Counted from the first letter of the stretch, positions 16,915 through 25,299 are shown. The stretch: DNA of 64,000 nucleotides from Flavobacterium johnsoniae (GCF_030388325.1 NZ_CP103794.1:2852001-2916000), one strand, 5' to 3'. Numbers and translations: made by a program. Notes: generated by a model from the sequence alone, not told the origin.

Positions 16915-17742
16915 TTAGTGTGTTGCCAATTTATCTAACTGGATTTCTTTCATAAATGAAGTCATCGTATTAGCAAATTCTGTTTTATCAAATTGATGAA
17001 ATCTATTTGAGTTTATAAATAACTTTAATTCCTCAAAAGCTTGACGAACACCATAAAGATTGTTGAAAGCATCTGGATTTTTACTTTTTAATTTGACTAG
17101 TTTTTTGATAAAATCCTTATAATCCTGATTTTGACTAATCGCTAAATAAATGTCTAAGGAATCTCTATATCTTTTTTCGATTAGAACACTTTGTGATTTG
17201 GTTAATAATGTTCCAACTTCATTCATTAATGGGAATTCGATCGGTTTTAGTTGGTCAATATCTAATTTATAGTTTTTATAGTATTTATTGTCAAATAATA
17301 TTTGTGAACTTGGCAAAGCAATAGATTTCATTGCAAAATTTTTACTTAAATATTTATCTATAGGAATTTCAAATTCAATGTGCTCAACGTATATTTCTTT
17401 AGTTTTGAGTGTTTCTAGTGGATGAAGTAAATCCATGTTGTAAATAAATTTTTTGCCACATACATCAATTTCTTTAAATAGTTGGAAATCATGTTTTGCC
17501 GAAAGTATAAATCCAGCTTCTAAAAAAGCTAATATGACATCTTTTAATTTATCTTTTTTATAAGCACCATTGAATAAAATGTCTACATCTTTCGTTCCAG
17601 GATGGATAATTGGTTTTGAGTTTAGGAGATATGGGCTCCAGCCTCCAACTACTATATATTCTACATTTAAACTGTTTAGAAGGTCTACACATTCGTAGAG
17701 CATTCCATAGGCTCCATCTTGGATATTGTCAAATTGTTTCAT
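16915..17742 (-). CDS. Orphan nucleotidyltransferase-fold protein (AbiEii-like)
   Basis: The 275-residue protein has the start of a minimal nucleotidyltransferase fold. YIVVGGWSPYLL at about residues 30-41 carries the GG-W/S loop, and TKDVDILF at about 51-58 carries the D-x-D metal ligands. A third acidic strand may lie in NMDLLHP near 98. The rest is helical with no recognised domain. It resembles AbiEii- and MenT-type proteins, some of which are tRNA-modifying toxins. No AbiEi-like antitoxin is adjacent. It is convergent with darTG and shares its terminator. A TATATTTG box lies at 17791-17798. The link to defence is inference from fold and position. Confidence 0.65.
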   Translation of the reverse strand: MKQFDNIQDGAYGMLYECVDLLNSLNVEYIVVGGWSPYLLNSKPIIHPGTKDVDILFNGAYKKDKLKDVILAFLEAGFILSAKHDFQLFKEIDVCGKKFIYNMDLLHPLETLKTKEIYVEHIEFEIPIDKYLSKNFAMKSIALPSSQILFDNKYYKNYKLDIDQLKPIEFPLMNEVGTLLTKSQSVLIEKRYRDSLDIYLAISQNQDYKDFIKKLVKLKSKNPDAFNNLYGVRQAFEELKLFINSNRFHQFDKTEFANTMTSFMKEIQLDKLATH

Positions 17743-17790
17743 CTCGCGTTTTTAAAAGTAGCATATAACTTGTTTAGTTTTCTTACTTTT

Positions 17791-17798
17791 CAAATATA
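17791..17798 (-). promoter_or_regulatory. TANNTTTG box for the nucleotidyltransferase gene
   Basis: TATATTTG on the minus strand lies 49 bases upstream of the ATG at 17742. Confidence 0.5.
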
Positions 17799-17905
17799 TG
17801 GTTTTTTGCTAAATTTTAAATTATGTAGAATAATTGATTCTGTTTTTTGTAAGAAAAAAAAATCAAAAAGAATATTTTAGAAGGTATGGATTGACTCAAA
17901 AAAAC

Positions 17906-17935
17906 AAAACGACTGAAATAAGTCTCAGCCGTTTT
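17906..17935 (-). terminator. Terminator of the thr operon
   Basis: AAAACGACTGA faces TCAGCCGTTTT with one mismatch, 20 bp downstream of the thrC stop. The minus strand ends in a U-run. Confidence 0.8.
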
Positions 17936-17955
17936 ATTTATGATAATATAATTGA

Positions 17956-19245
17956 TTACCCCAAGAAACTCTTCAACTCCTCATAAGTCCCAATCTTTAC
18001 ACTAACTTTCTCCTCATTAATAACACTCTCAATCTGAGCAGGAATCGGAAGTGTAATACCCAAAGCAGGTTCAACAACATCTAAGAATTTAATAGGATGC
18101 GCCGTTTCTAAGAAAATACCAATGGCGTTCGGGTGTTTTTCCAGTTCTTTTTTCAAACCTACATAACCAACAGCGCCGTGCGGTTCTGCGATATAACCGT
18201 CTGTTTTGTAGATTTTCTTTAGAGCTTCAAGCGTTTCTTCATCAGTATAACTATAAGATGAGAAGTCTTTTTCGAAAGCTTTTAAGTCATTATTGTACAA
18301 TTCCTGAATTCTAATAAAGTTACTTGGGTTTCCAACATCCATGGCGTTAGAGATTGTGGCTTTAGAAGGTTTTGGATCGTATTTTCCGTTTTCTAAGAAT
18401 CTTGGTACTGTATCGTTTACGTTTGTAGACGCTACGAAATGTTCAATTGGCAAACCTAATTTCTTTGCCATAATTCCAGCGCAGATATTTCCAAAGTTTC
18501 CGCTTGGACAAGAGAAAACTAAAGGTTTGTTTTGGCTTTTCAACGCTTTGTAAGCAAAGAAGAAATAAAACATTTGCGGTAACCAGCGGGCAATATTAAT
18601 CGAATTGGCAGAAGTCAGGTTTTTGTGCGCCAGAGTTTCATCCAAAAACGCTTTTTTTACCATATCCTGACAATCGTCAAAAACACCGTCAACTTCAAGC
18701 GCTTTAATGTTTTGTCCTAAAGTAGTCAATTGTTTTTCCTGAATGTCGCTCACTTTTCCTGACGGATATAAAATCACAACATCAACGCCGTCAACACCAA
18801 GAAATCCACTCGCAACGGCTCCGCCTGTATCTCCGGAAGTTGCAACTAAAACTGTGTTTTTAGCGTCTTTTTTATCTTTATTAAAATAGCCCAAACAACG
18901 CGACATAAAACGCGCTCCAACGTCTTTAAATGCCATTGTTGGCCCGTGGAATAATTCTAACGAATAGATTCCGTTTTCGACTTTCACAACAGGAAAATCA
19001 AAAACTAAAGTTTCGGCAATGATTTCTTTTAGTTTTTCTGCTGGAATTTCATCTCCAACAAATTGTTTGATCGCTTCAAAAGCGATTTCTTCGTGGCTTA
19101 AACTTTCGATTTTCTCAAAAAAAGAAGGATCAAGCGGTATAATACTTTCTGGAAAATATAATCCTTTATCAGTTGCTAATCCTTGTATAACAGCTTCCTG
19201 AAAAGAAACTTTTGGGGCATTATGGTTTAAACTGTAGTATTTCAT
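17956..19245 (-). CDS. thrC: Threonine synthase
   Basis: The 429-residue PLP enzyme converts O-phosphohomoserine to threonine, the last pathway step. The PLP Lys is K107 in HGPTMAFKDVGARFM. ATSGDTGGAVASGF holds the PLP phosphate-contact loop, and SGNFGNICAGIMAKKLGLP is the substrate-binding segment. It is the third gene of thrABC. A 357-bp gap packed with nested repeats separates it from thrB, which is unusually long for an operon gap and could weaken or decouple its expression. A hairpin terminator follows. Confidence 0.96.
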   Translation of the reverse strand: MKYYSLNHNAPKVSFQEAVIQGLATDKGLYFPESIIPLDPSFFEKIESLSHEEIAFEAIKQFVGDEIPAEKLKEIIAETLVFDFPVVKVENGIYSLELFHGPTMAFKDVGARFMSRCLGYFNKDKKDAKNTVLVATSGDTGGAVASGFLGVDGVDVVILYPSGKVSDIQEKQLTTLGQNIKALEVDGVFDDCQDMVKKAFLDETLAHKNLTSANSINIARWLPQMFYFFFAYKALKSQNKPLVFSCPSGNFGNICAGIMAKKLGLPIEHFVASTNVNDTVPRFLENGKYDPKPSKATISNAMDVGNPSNFIRIQELYNNDLKAFEKDFSSYSYTDEETLEALKKIYKTDGYIAEPHGAVGYVGLKKELEKHPNAIGIFLETAHPIKFLDVVEPALGITLPIPAQIESVINEEKVSVKIGTYEELKSFLG

Positions 19246-19336
19246 TTCTATGGCTTTAGGCTATAAGCAATACGCTTTAGGCTTTTTCCTATGCTTGCTT
19301 GTAGCTTTTGTTTTTTATTTTTAATTATCTCTTCGT

Positions 19337-19563
19337 TTTGTCAGGCTGAGCGGAGTCGAAGCCCCGCAACGGATTGACATAACGTAAATCCTCAAAGTTT
19401 GTCATTTCGATGAACGAGAAATCTTCGCAAGTAACTCTGCAACGTTGAGCCAATCTTTGTCGAGCTTCTCGTGGAGATTTCTCGTTCCTCGAAATGACAA
19501 ACTGGGTTTGACTTACTATGCGCGGGCTTCTCCCGAAGCGTCGGGATCGCTCAGCCTGACAAA
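19337..19563. repeat. Nested repeat pair: TTTGTCAGGCTGAG arms enclosing the 98-bp element
   Basis: The outer perfect 14-bp arms TTTGTCAGGCTGAG (19337-19350) and CTCAGCCTGACAAA (19550-19563) enclose the 98-bp hairpin element at 19401-19498. The outer family carries GGAGTCGAAG, which resembles the CTTCGACTTCGCTCAGG element at 10.8 kb. The rest of the thrB-thrC gap (19246-19336 and 19564-19602) shows no gene. Confidence 0.85.
19401..19498. repeat. 98-bp hairpin element, copy 2 (inverted)
   Basis: It is the same length as copy 1 at 12308-12405 and in the opposite orientation. Arms run from GTCATTTCGATGAACGAGAA to TTCTCGTTCCTCGAAATGAC. The central part keeps GAGCTTCTCG and CAATCTTTGT in complement. 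About 87 of 98 positions agree by eye, and the changes concentrate in a short stretch of the loop. Confidence 0.88.
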
Positions 19564-19602
19564 CTTTGTCTTAATACTTAATTCTTCGTACTTAATACTT
19601 TT

Positions 19603-20523
19603 CTACAAAATTCTTACACCGTCTGGATTAATCTTCGAAACGTGAATTTCATACGGTAAATTCATTTTTTCGTAAACGTCGCTCATGGCTTTTGCGATTT
19701 TTTCGGCGGTTTCTTTTCCTTTGCTTAAAGCGAAAATCGACGGGCCAGAACCTGAAATTCCAGAACCTAAAGCACCGTTTTCGTAAGCCGTTTGTTTGAT
19801 TTGATCGAAACCTGGAATTAAAACGCTTCGTACGGGTTCAACAATTTCGTCGTGAAGTGATCTTCCGATCAAATCGTAATCTTTAGTATAAAGACCTGCA
19901 ACCAATCCGCCTACGTTACCCCATTGCGTGATAGCACTTTTTAGGGAAACGTTTTGTTTTAAAACCGAACGAGCGTCAGATGTTTTTAACTCAATTTGCG
20001 GATGAACAACCGTTGCATATAATTCTTCCGGACTGTCAATTCGTATAATATCTAAAGGCGAATAACTTCTTACCAAAGTAAAAGCGCCTAAAAGGGCAGG
20101 AGCAACGTTGTCGGCATGTGCGTTTCCGCTGGCTAATTTCTCGCCTTGCATCGCAAACTGAACCAAATCTTTACGAGAATAAGGTCTTCCTAATAATTCA
20201 TTAATTCCGAAAACCGCTCCGGCAGAACTTGCCGCACTGCTTCCGATTCCGCTTCCCGCTTTGATGTTTTTATAAATTTCGATTTCGAATCCAAAATCTA
20301 GTTCGTCTAAAGTTTCCAACATCGCCAAAGCTGCAACTCCAGAAACGTTTTTTTCGGTTTCCAAAGGTAAATCGGCACCGACAATTTTAGTGATTCGAAC
20401 TCCTTTTTGATCGACTTTTCGAACAATCATTTCATCGCCCGCATTGTCTAAGCAAAGTCCCAATACGTCAAATCCGCATGAGAGGTTGGCGATAGTTGCT
20501 GGGCAAAAAAGTTTTATTTCCAT
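19603..20523 (-). CDS. thrB: Homoserine kinase
   Basis: The 306-residue GHMP-family kinase phosphorylates homoserine with ATP, the fourth step from aspartate to threonine. The N-terminal PATIANLSCGFDVLG matches the family start. The phosphate loop AGSGIGSSAASSAGAVFG lies at about residues 89-106, and the C-terminal ALGSGISGSGPSIFAL is the third GHMP motif. It lies between thrA and thrC on the same strand. The gap to thrA (172 bp) is filled by a CGCAAAG repeat. Confidence 0.96.
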   Translation of the reverse strand: MEIKLFCPATIANLSCGFDVLGLCLDNAGDEMIVRKVDQKGVRITKIVGADLPLETEKNVSGVAALAMLETLDELDFGFEIEIYKNIKAGSGIGSSAASSAGAVFGINELLGRPYSRKDLVQFAMQGEKLASGNAHADNVAPALLGAFTLVRSYSPLDIIRIDSPEELYATVVHPQIELKTSDARSVLKQNVSLKSAITQWGNVGGLVAGLYTKDYDLIGRSLHDEIVEPVRSVLIPGFDQIKQTAYENGALGSGISGSGPSIFALSKGKETAEKIAKAMSDVYEKMNLPYEIHVSKINPDGVRIL

Positions 20524-20578
20524 TTTTTGTTGTTTCAGGTTTCAGGTTTAAAGTTTCAAGTTGCCAAACTTTGTGGGC

Positions 20579-20672
20579 TTAACCGCAAAGTTCGCAAGGT
20601 TTTTTCGCAAAGCACACAAGAAAAAACAAGCCTTTGCGAACCTTGCGTAATCCTTTGCGTGCTTTGCGGTTA
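20579..20672. repeat. CGCAAAG-family inverted repeat, copy 3
   Basis: TTAACCGCAAAGTTCGCAAG on the left faces CTTTGCGGTTAA on the right, with an inner TTTTTCGCAAAG and CCTTTGCGAACCTTGCG. It lies inside the thr operon between thrA and thrB, 24 bp from the thrA stop. A TTTCAGGTTTCAGGTTTAAA string flanks it on the thrB side. Confidence 0.85.
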
Positions 20673-20695
20673 AACTTCAAACCATAAACAAAAAT

Positions 20696-23143
20696 TTATA
20701 TATTTCCGATTCTAATAACGTCAGCAAAAATTCCTGATGCTGTTACCGCAGCTCCAGCTCCGGCACCTTTGATCAATAAAGGCTGATCTACGTAACGATC
20801 TGTGTAGAAAAGCACGATATTATCTTTTCCTTCTAAATTGTAGAAAGGATGATCTTTTGGAATGAATTGCAGGCCAACGCTTGCTTTTCCGTTTTCGAAT
20901 TGCGCCACGTATTTCAATCTAGAATCTTTGGCTAAAGCTTCTTTATAAATACCTTCAAAATGAGAAGCGTGTTTAATTAACGATGCAAAGAAATCTTCGT
21001 TGTTTGTTGTTGCTAAACATTCTGCTGGTAAAAATGATTCGTTTGCAATGGCATCAATATCCATTTCGTAACCGCTTTCGCGAATTAAGATTAAGATTTT
21101 ACGAGCAACGTCGATTCCGCTTAAGTCGATTTTTGGATCTGGTTCTGTGAAACCTTGAACTCCGGCTTCTTTTACCACATCGTGGAAAGAGTTGTTTTCG
21201 TCAAAATTGTTGAAAATAAAGTTCAAACTTCCTGATAAAACGGCTTGAATTTTATGCACTTTATCTCCTGATGCAATAAGGTTTTTTACTGTGTCAATAA
21301 TTGGTAATCCCGCTCCAACATTCGTTTCAAATAAAAACGGAGCGTTGTATTGGCGAGATAAGCTTTTTAATTTTTTATAATTGTCGTAAGCAGATGAACA
21401 AGCAATTTTATTACAAGTTACAACGGCAATACTTTCTTTTAAGAATTTCTCGTAAGCTTCAGAAACCGTTGCGTTTGCTGTGATATCAACAAATATACTG
21501 TTACGTAAATTCAGGTCTTTTGCTTTTTTAATGAATTCTTCAATGCTTGCTGGTTCACCTTCGCTTAAAGCGGCATCCCAATTTTTTAGAGAAATTCCGT
21601 CTTCATCAAAAATCATTTTTCTTGAATTTGATAAAGCAATTACACGAACATTTATTTTTAAATTATCCTTTAAGAATTTCTTTTGGCTGTGAATTTGTTC
21701 AATGAATTTTTCTCCCACATTTCCAACTCCCATTACAAATAAGTTCAGCTGTTTTGTGTTTTCTTCGAAGAAATTTTCATGTAAAGTATTCAACGCTTTT
21801 TTAACGTCTCTTTCGTTAATTACAGTCGAAATGTTTCTTTCAGAAGCGCCTTGCGCGATTGCACGAATGTTTACGTTGTTTTTTCCTAAAGTACTGAACA
21901 TTCTTCCGCTTAAACCTTGGTGATTTTTCATGTTTTCACCAACCAAAGCAATAATGCAAAGGTCTTTTTCTACATAACAAGGATCGATTTTGTTTTGTGC
22001 AATTTCGATTTCAAATGCTCTGTTAATCGCAGCTTCGGCATTATCAGCATCCGAATTTAAAATTCCAATACAAATAGAATGCTCAGAAGAAGCCTGAGTA
22101 ATAAAAATGACGTTGATTTTTTCCTGAGACAATACTTCAAACAAACGTCTTGACGAACCTGCAACTCCAATCATTCCTGGGCCTTCAAGAGTTAAAAGCG
22201 AAATATTATCGATATGGCTGATTCCTTTTACAACAGTGTCTTTTGAAACAATAGTATCAGAAATTAAAGTTCCAACAGCTTCTGGCTCAAAAGTATTTTT
22301 GATTAAAATCGGAATGTTTTTTCTTAAAACTGGTTGAATTGTTGGCGGATATAAAACTTTTGCTCCAAAATGCGATAATTCCATCGCTTCTTGATACGAA
22401 ATATTCGCAATTGGTTGTGCTTGTTTTACGATTTTTGGGTTTGCAGTAAACATTCCGTTTACGTCTGTCCAGATTTCCAATTGTTCAGCATCAAGTGCGC
22501 CTGCAATAATTGCGGCAGTATAATCAGAACCGCCACGTCCTAAAGTCGAAGTGATTCCGTCTAAAGTCTGCGCAATAAATCCAGGAAGAATATTGATTTT
22601 TGAATTATTTTCGGCAAAGTATTCTTTTATTAATTGATTTGAAACTTCGAAATTTACAACTGCTTTTCCAAAATCAGCGTTTGTTTTAATTAATTCTCGG
22701 CTGTCTTTGTAAACAGCATCATTGTTAATTTGCTGGTAAGCTTTCGCAATAATAAAAGATGAAAGTAATTCTCCGAAACTCAAAATAGTGTCGGCAGTTC
22801 TTGGAGATAATTCGCCAAGCAAGAAACATCCGTCTAATAAAGTTTCTAAATGATTAATGATTCTTTTTACGTGACTTAATAAACTGCTTTGCTCGCTAAC
22901 AGGAATTAATTCTTTTAATGTGTCAAGGTGTTTTTTTTCGATTTCAGCGACAACTTCTCTAAAGCTTTCGTCGTTTGCTGCAGCTTTTGCCGCGGCAGAT
23001 TGTAATAAATCTGTTACTTTACTTAAAGCAGAAACAACAACAACTAATTGATCTTGTTGTGCTTTTTGATTAACAATGTCAAGAACGAGTTTTATATTTT
23101 GAGCATTGGCAACCGAAGTTCCGCCAAATTTTAATACTTTCAT
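20696..23143 (-). CDS. thrA: Bifunctional aspartate kinase / homoserine dehydrogenase
   Basis: The 815-residue fusion carries out the first and third steps of the aspartate pathway. The N-terminal aspartokinase starts KFGGTSVANAQN and has GELLSSF near residue 125 and GRGGSDYTAAI near 201. ACT regulatory segments follow at about 310-460 (ISLLTLEGPGMIGVAG and ALVGENMKNHQGLSGRMF), so feedback by threonine is likely. The homoserine dehydrogenase part begins with the NAD-binding VMGVGNVGEKF near residue 470 and includes the FVDITAN, FETNVGAGLPI and KIQAVLSGSLNFIF blocks. Length and order match enterobacterial ThrA. It is the first structural gene of thrABC and lies 187 bp behind the leader peptide stop. 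Confidence 0.96.
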   Translation of the reverse strand: MKVLKFGGTSVANAQNIKLVLDIVNQKAQQDQLVVVVSALSKVTDLLQSAAAKAAANDESFREVVAEIEKKHLDTLKELIPVSEQSSLLSHVKRIINHLETLLDGCFLLGELSPRTADTILSFGELLSSFIIAKAYQQINNDAVYKDSRELIKTNADFGKAVVNFEVSNQLIKEYFAENNSKINILPGFIAQTLDGITSTLGRGGSDYTAAIIAGALDAEQLEIWTDVNGMFTANPKIVKQAQPIANISYQEAMELSHFGAKVLYPPTIQPVLRKNIPILIKNTFEPEAVGTLISDTIVSKDTVVKGISHIDNISLLTLEGPGMIGVAGSSRRLFEVLSQEKINVIFITQASSEHSICIGILNSDADNAEAAINRAFEIEIAQNKIDPCYVEKDLCIIALVGENMKNHQGLSGRMFSTLGKNNVNIRAIAQGASERNISTVINERDVKKALNTLHENFFEENTKQLNLFVMGVGNVGEKFIEQIHSQKKFLKDNLKINVRVIALSNSRKMIFDEDGISLKNWDAALSEGEPASIEEFIKKAKDLNLRNSIFVDITANATVSEAYEKFLKESIAVVTCNKIACSSAYDNYKKLKSLSRQYNAPFLFETNVGAGLPIIDTVKNLIASGDKVHKIQAVLSGSLNFIFNNFDENNSFHDVVKEAGVQGFTEPDPKIDLSGIDVARKILILIRESGYEMDIDAIANESFLPAECLATTNNEDFFASLIKHASHFEGIYKEALAKDSRLKYVAQFENGKASVGLQFIPKDHPFYNLEGKDNIVLFYTDRYVDQPLLIKGAGAGAAVTASGIFADVIRIGNI

Positions 23144-23169
23144 TTTTGTGATATTTTTTAATGAGTTGC

Positions 23170-23245
23170 AAAGATTTTGAGTAACAGAGGTTCAAAGATT
23201 ATCAACTGTGAACTGAAACTGAAAACTGCAACTTTTTTTCTTTTT
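23170..23245. repeat. GGTTCAAAG / CTGAAACTGAAAACTG strings between thr leader and thrA
   Basis: GTAACAGAGGTTCAAAG and ACTGAAACTGAAAACTGCAA are low-complexity strings. The first resembles GGTTCAAAAGGTCAGAG at 46858. They occupy the segment between the leader hairpin and thrA, so they would be in the 5' untranslated RNA. Confidence 0.5.
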
Positions 23246-23324
23246 AAATGTTTTTTATGTATCCAATAACTCTCTTCTTTCATGAAAAAAGTATAGGTAA
23301 CCTAGAATTATATGTAAAAATGTA

Positions 23325-23339
23325 TACCCCTAAGGGGTA
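23325..23339 (-). promoter_or_regulatory. Hairpin overlapping the thr leader stop codon (candidate attenuator part)
   Basis: TACCCCTTAGGGGTA is a perfect 6-bp stem with a three-base loop on the minus strand. The TAG stop of the leader lies in the loop and right arm, and ATTTTTAC follows a few bases later. A second weak stem, TAGG-TTA-CCTA, and then a T-run come about 25 bases further on. A ribosome stalled on the Thr codons would keep this stem free, while one at the stop would melt it. The exact alternative folds need calculation. Confidence 0.55.
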
Positions 23340-23431
23340 GTAGTTGTTGTAGTAGAAATAATGGTAGCAGCAATCGCAACTCTAGTTGGAGTTGTCATTG
23401 TAGATTGATATTTTGTGCTGTTACTTTTCAT
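23330..23431 (-). CDS. Threonine operon leader peptide (candidate attenuator)
   Basis: This small minus-strand ORF has ATG at 23431 and TAG at 23330. It encodes 33 residues starting MKSNSTKYQS and ending AATIISTTTTTTP. The end carries six consecutive Thr codons (ACT ACA ACA ACT ACT ACC), preceded by two Ile codons. Eleven Thr and three Ile codons occur in total. This is the hallmark of an attenuation leader for threonine genes, as established for enterobacterial thrL, which also reads Thr and Ile. The ORF lies just downstream of a TACTTTTG box and upstream of thrA on the same strand, with a hairpin on its stop codon. It is too short for routine gene calling. Control by charged tRNA supply is inferred from the sequence. 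Confidence 0.85.
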   Translation of the reverse strand: MKSNSTKYQSTMTTPTRVAIAATIISTTTTTTP

Positions 23432-23442
23432 TTTTGATTTTT

Positions 23443-23450
23443 CAAAAGTA
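23443..23450 (-). promoter_or_regulatory. TANNTTTG box for the thr leader and operon
   Basis: TACTTTTG on the minus strand lies 12 bases upstream of the leader ATG, which gives a very short 5' untranslated region of a few bases. No -33 TTG at the standard spacing; a TTG sits nearer, 12 bases ahead of the box. Confidence 0.55.
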
Positions 23451-23463
23451 CAGTTTTTTATAC

Positions 23464-23784
23464 AAGCTGGAAACTTAAAAGGCCTTTTTGCGAATATTTT
23501 AATAATTCAAATCTCAAAAAATCAATATTGAGTATTTGTTAAAATTCAATATGCTAATTTGAGGTTTTGATATATTTCAAGATGTATTTTTTGTGGATTC
23601 TCTCTTGGTAAAAAGTTGTATCTTAATAAAAAACTGCTCAAAAAGACTAGAGAATCAAGATATTCTCTATTAAGAATAAATTAAAAGCGTGGAACAGCTT
23701 TTATTGAAATTTTAATTATTGTGATAAAATGTTGCTTTTTAATATTGATTTGTTGAATTTTGACGTCTTAAATTGAAAAACATC
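23464..23784. other. AT-rich region upstream of hutH
   Basis: No gene was seen. AGAGAAT / ATTCTCT at 23649-23668 is a perfect 7-bp inverted repeat with a 6-base loop, 117 bp before the hutH ATG. TCAATATTGA at about 23522-23531 is a 10-bp palindrome. Either could be a regulator site. No exact TANNTTTG box was found for hutH. Confidence 0.45.
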
Positions 23785-25299
23785 ATGAGAGAGATCCATT
23801 ATATAAGTACAGAAACTATAACTTTAGAAACATTACAAGAGATTTTAGGCAATAATAAAATGCTTGAATTATCTGAAGAAGCTAAAGTTAATGTTCAGAA
23901 ATGCCGTGATTATTTAGATAAAAAAATGGCAACACACACAGCGCCAATCTATGGAATTAATACTGGCTTTGGATCTTTATATAGTGTCAAAATTTCTAAT
24001 GAGAACTTATCTAAACTTCAGGAAAATCTAGTAAAATCTCATGCTTGCGGAACAGGAGAGGAAGTTCCTGCTGAAATTGTAAAAATGATGTTGTTGCTTA
24101 AAATTCAATCTTTAAGTTACGGGCATTCTGGCGTTCAGTTAATTACATTGCAGCGATTAGTTGATTTTTATAATAATGATATTCTTCCCATAATATATAC
24201 CCAAGGTTCGCTTGGAGCTTCTGGAGATTTAGCTCCTTTAGCGCATTTATCTTTGCCGCTTATCGGAGAAGGAATTGTTCTTTTTGAAGGAAAAAAAGTA
24301 GATTCAGCTGAAGTTTTAAAACATTTTAATTGGGAACCAATTGTTTTACAGTCAAAAGAAGGTTTGGCTTTATTAAACGGAACTCAGTTTATGAGTGCTT
24401 ACGGAGCTCATATTTTAATTAAAGCTTATAAATATTCTTATTTGGCAGATTTAATCGGAACCATTTCTTTAGAAGGTTTCGATGGAAGAATTGAGCCATT
24501 TAATGAATTGATACATTATATTCGTCCGCATAAAGGACAAATTGTAACGGCGCAAAGAATTACTGAGTTTTTAGACGGAAGTGAAATTATTGCTCAAGAA
24601 AAAAAGCACGTTCAAGATCCGTATTCTTTCCGTTGTATGCCTCAGGTTCACGGAGCTTCAAAAGATGCAATTGATTACGTTCGAAAAGTATTCAAAACAG
24701 AAATCAACTCAGTAACCGATAATCCTAATATATTTATAGAAGCAGATCAGATTATTTCTGGCGGAAATTTCCACGGACAACCTTTAGCTTTGGCTTTAGA
24801 CTTTATGGCGATTGCTTTAGCAGAATTAGGAAGTATTTCTGAAAGAAGAACGTATCAATTAATTTCTGGTTTGCGTAATCTTCCTGCATTTTTGGTAGAT
24901 AATCCAGGATTAAATTCAGGATTTATGATTCCGCAATACACCGCAGCAAGCATTGCAAGCCAAAACAAGCAATTGGCGACACCTGCAAGTGTTGATAGTA
25001 TTGTTTCGAGCAACGGTCAGGAAGACCACGTAAGTATGGGAGCAAACGGAGCAACAAAAGCCTTACGAATTTTAGATAATTTAGAACGTATTTTAGCGAT
25101 TGAATTGTTGAATGCTTCGCAAGCAATTGCGTATAGAGAGCCACTAAAATCAAGTGATTTTATCGAAATGTTTGTTAACAGCTATAGAGAAGTTGTGCCT
25201 TTAGTAAAAGAAGATCGAATCTTACATAATGACATAGAAAACACGGTTTTATTCCTTAAGAGTTTCCAAATAGAAAACGATTTGTTAACAATGGCTTAA
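23785..25299 (+). CDS. hutH: Histidine ammonia-lyase
   Basis: The 504-residue protein deaminates histidine to urocanate, the first step of histidine degradation. The MIO cofactor forms from Ala145-Ser146-Gly147 in QGSLGASGDLAPLAHLSLP. Other family blocks are YGINTGFGSL near residue 56, LLNGTQFM near 202, QDPYSFRCMPQVHG near 278, ISGGNFHGQPLA near 325 and SNGQEDHVSMG near 411. The ATG at 23785 is chosen over an in-frame TTG at 23773 because MREIHYIS is a normal start. The other hut genes are not in the window, so the pathway must be scattered. Some family members act on tyrosine; assignment to histidine is by overall pattern. Confidence 0.9.
   Translation: MREIHYISTETITLETLQEILGNNKMLELSEEAKVNVQKCRDYLDKKMATHTAPIYGINTGFGSLYSVKISNENLSKLQENLVKSHACGTGEEVPAEIVKMMLLLKIQSLSYGHSGVQLITLQRLVDFYNNDILPIIYTQGSLGASGDLAPLAHLSLPLIGEGIVLFEGKKVDSAEVLKHFNWEPIVLQSKEGLALLNGTQFMSAYGAHILIKAYKYSYLADLIGTISLEGFDGRIEPFNELIHYIRPHKGQIVTAQRITEFLDGSEIIAQEKKHVQDPYSFRCMPQVHGASKDAIDYVRKVFKTEINSVTDNPNIFIEADQIISGGNFHGQPLALALDFMAIALAELGSISERRTYQLISGLRNLPAFLVDNPGLNSGFMIPQYTAASIASQNKQLATPASVDSIVSSNGQEDHVSMGANGATKALRILDNLERILAIELLNASQAIAYREPLKSSDFIEMFVNSYREVVPLVKEDRILHNDIENTVLFLKSFQIENDLLTMA

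Noticed and set aside
14674..17955. Prophage or integrative element around DarTG
   Set aside because: No integrase, transposase, tRNA attachment site or phage structural gene is present; the island holds three genes only.
19445..19645. 66-codon frame in the thrB-thrC gap
   Set aside because: It lies in nested repeat DNA and enters thrB antisense; no start signals.
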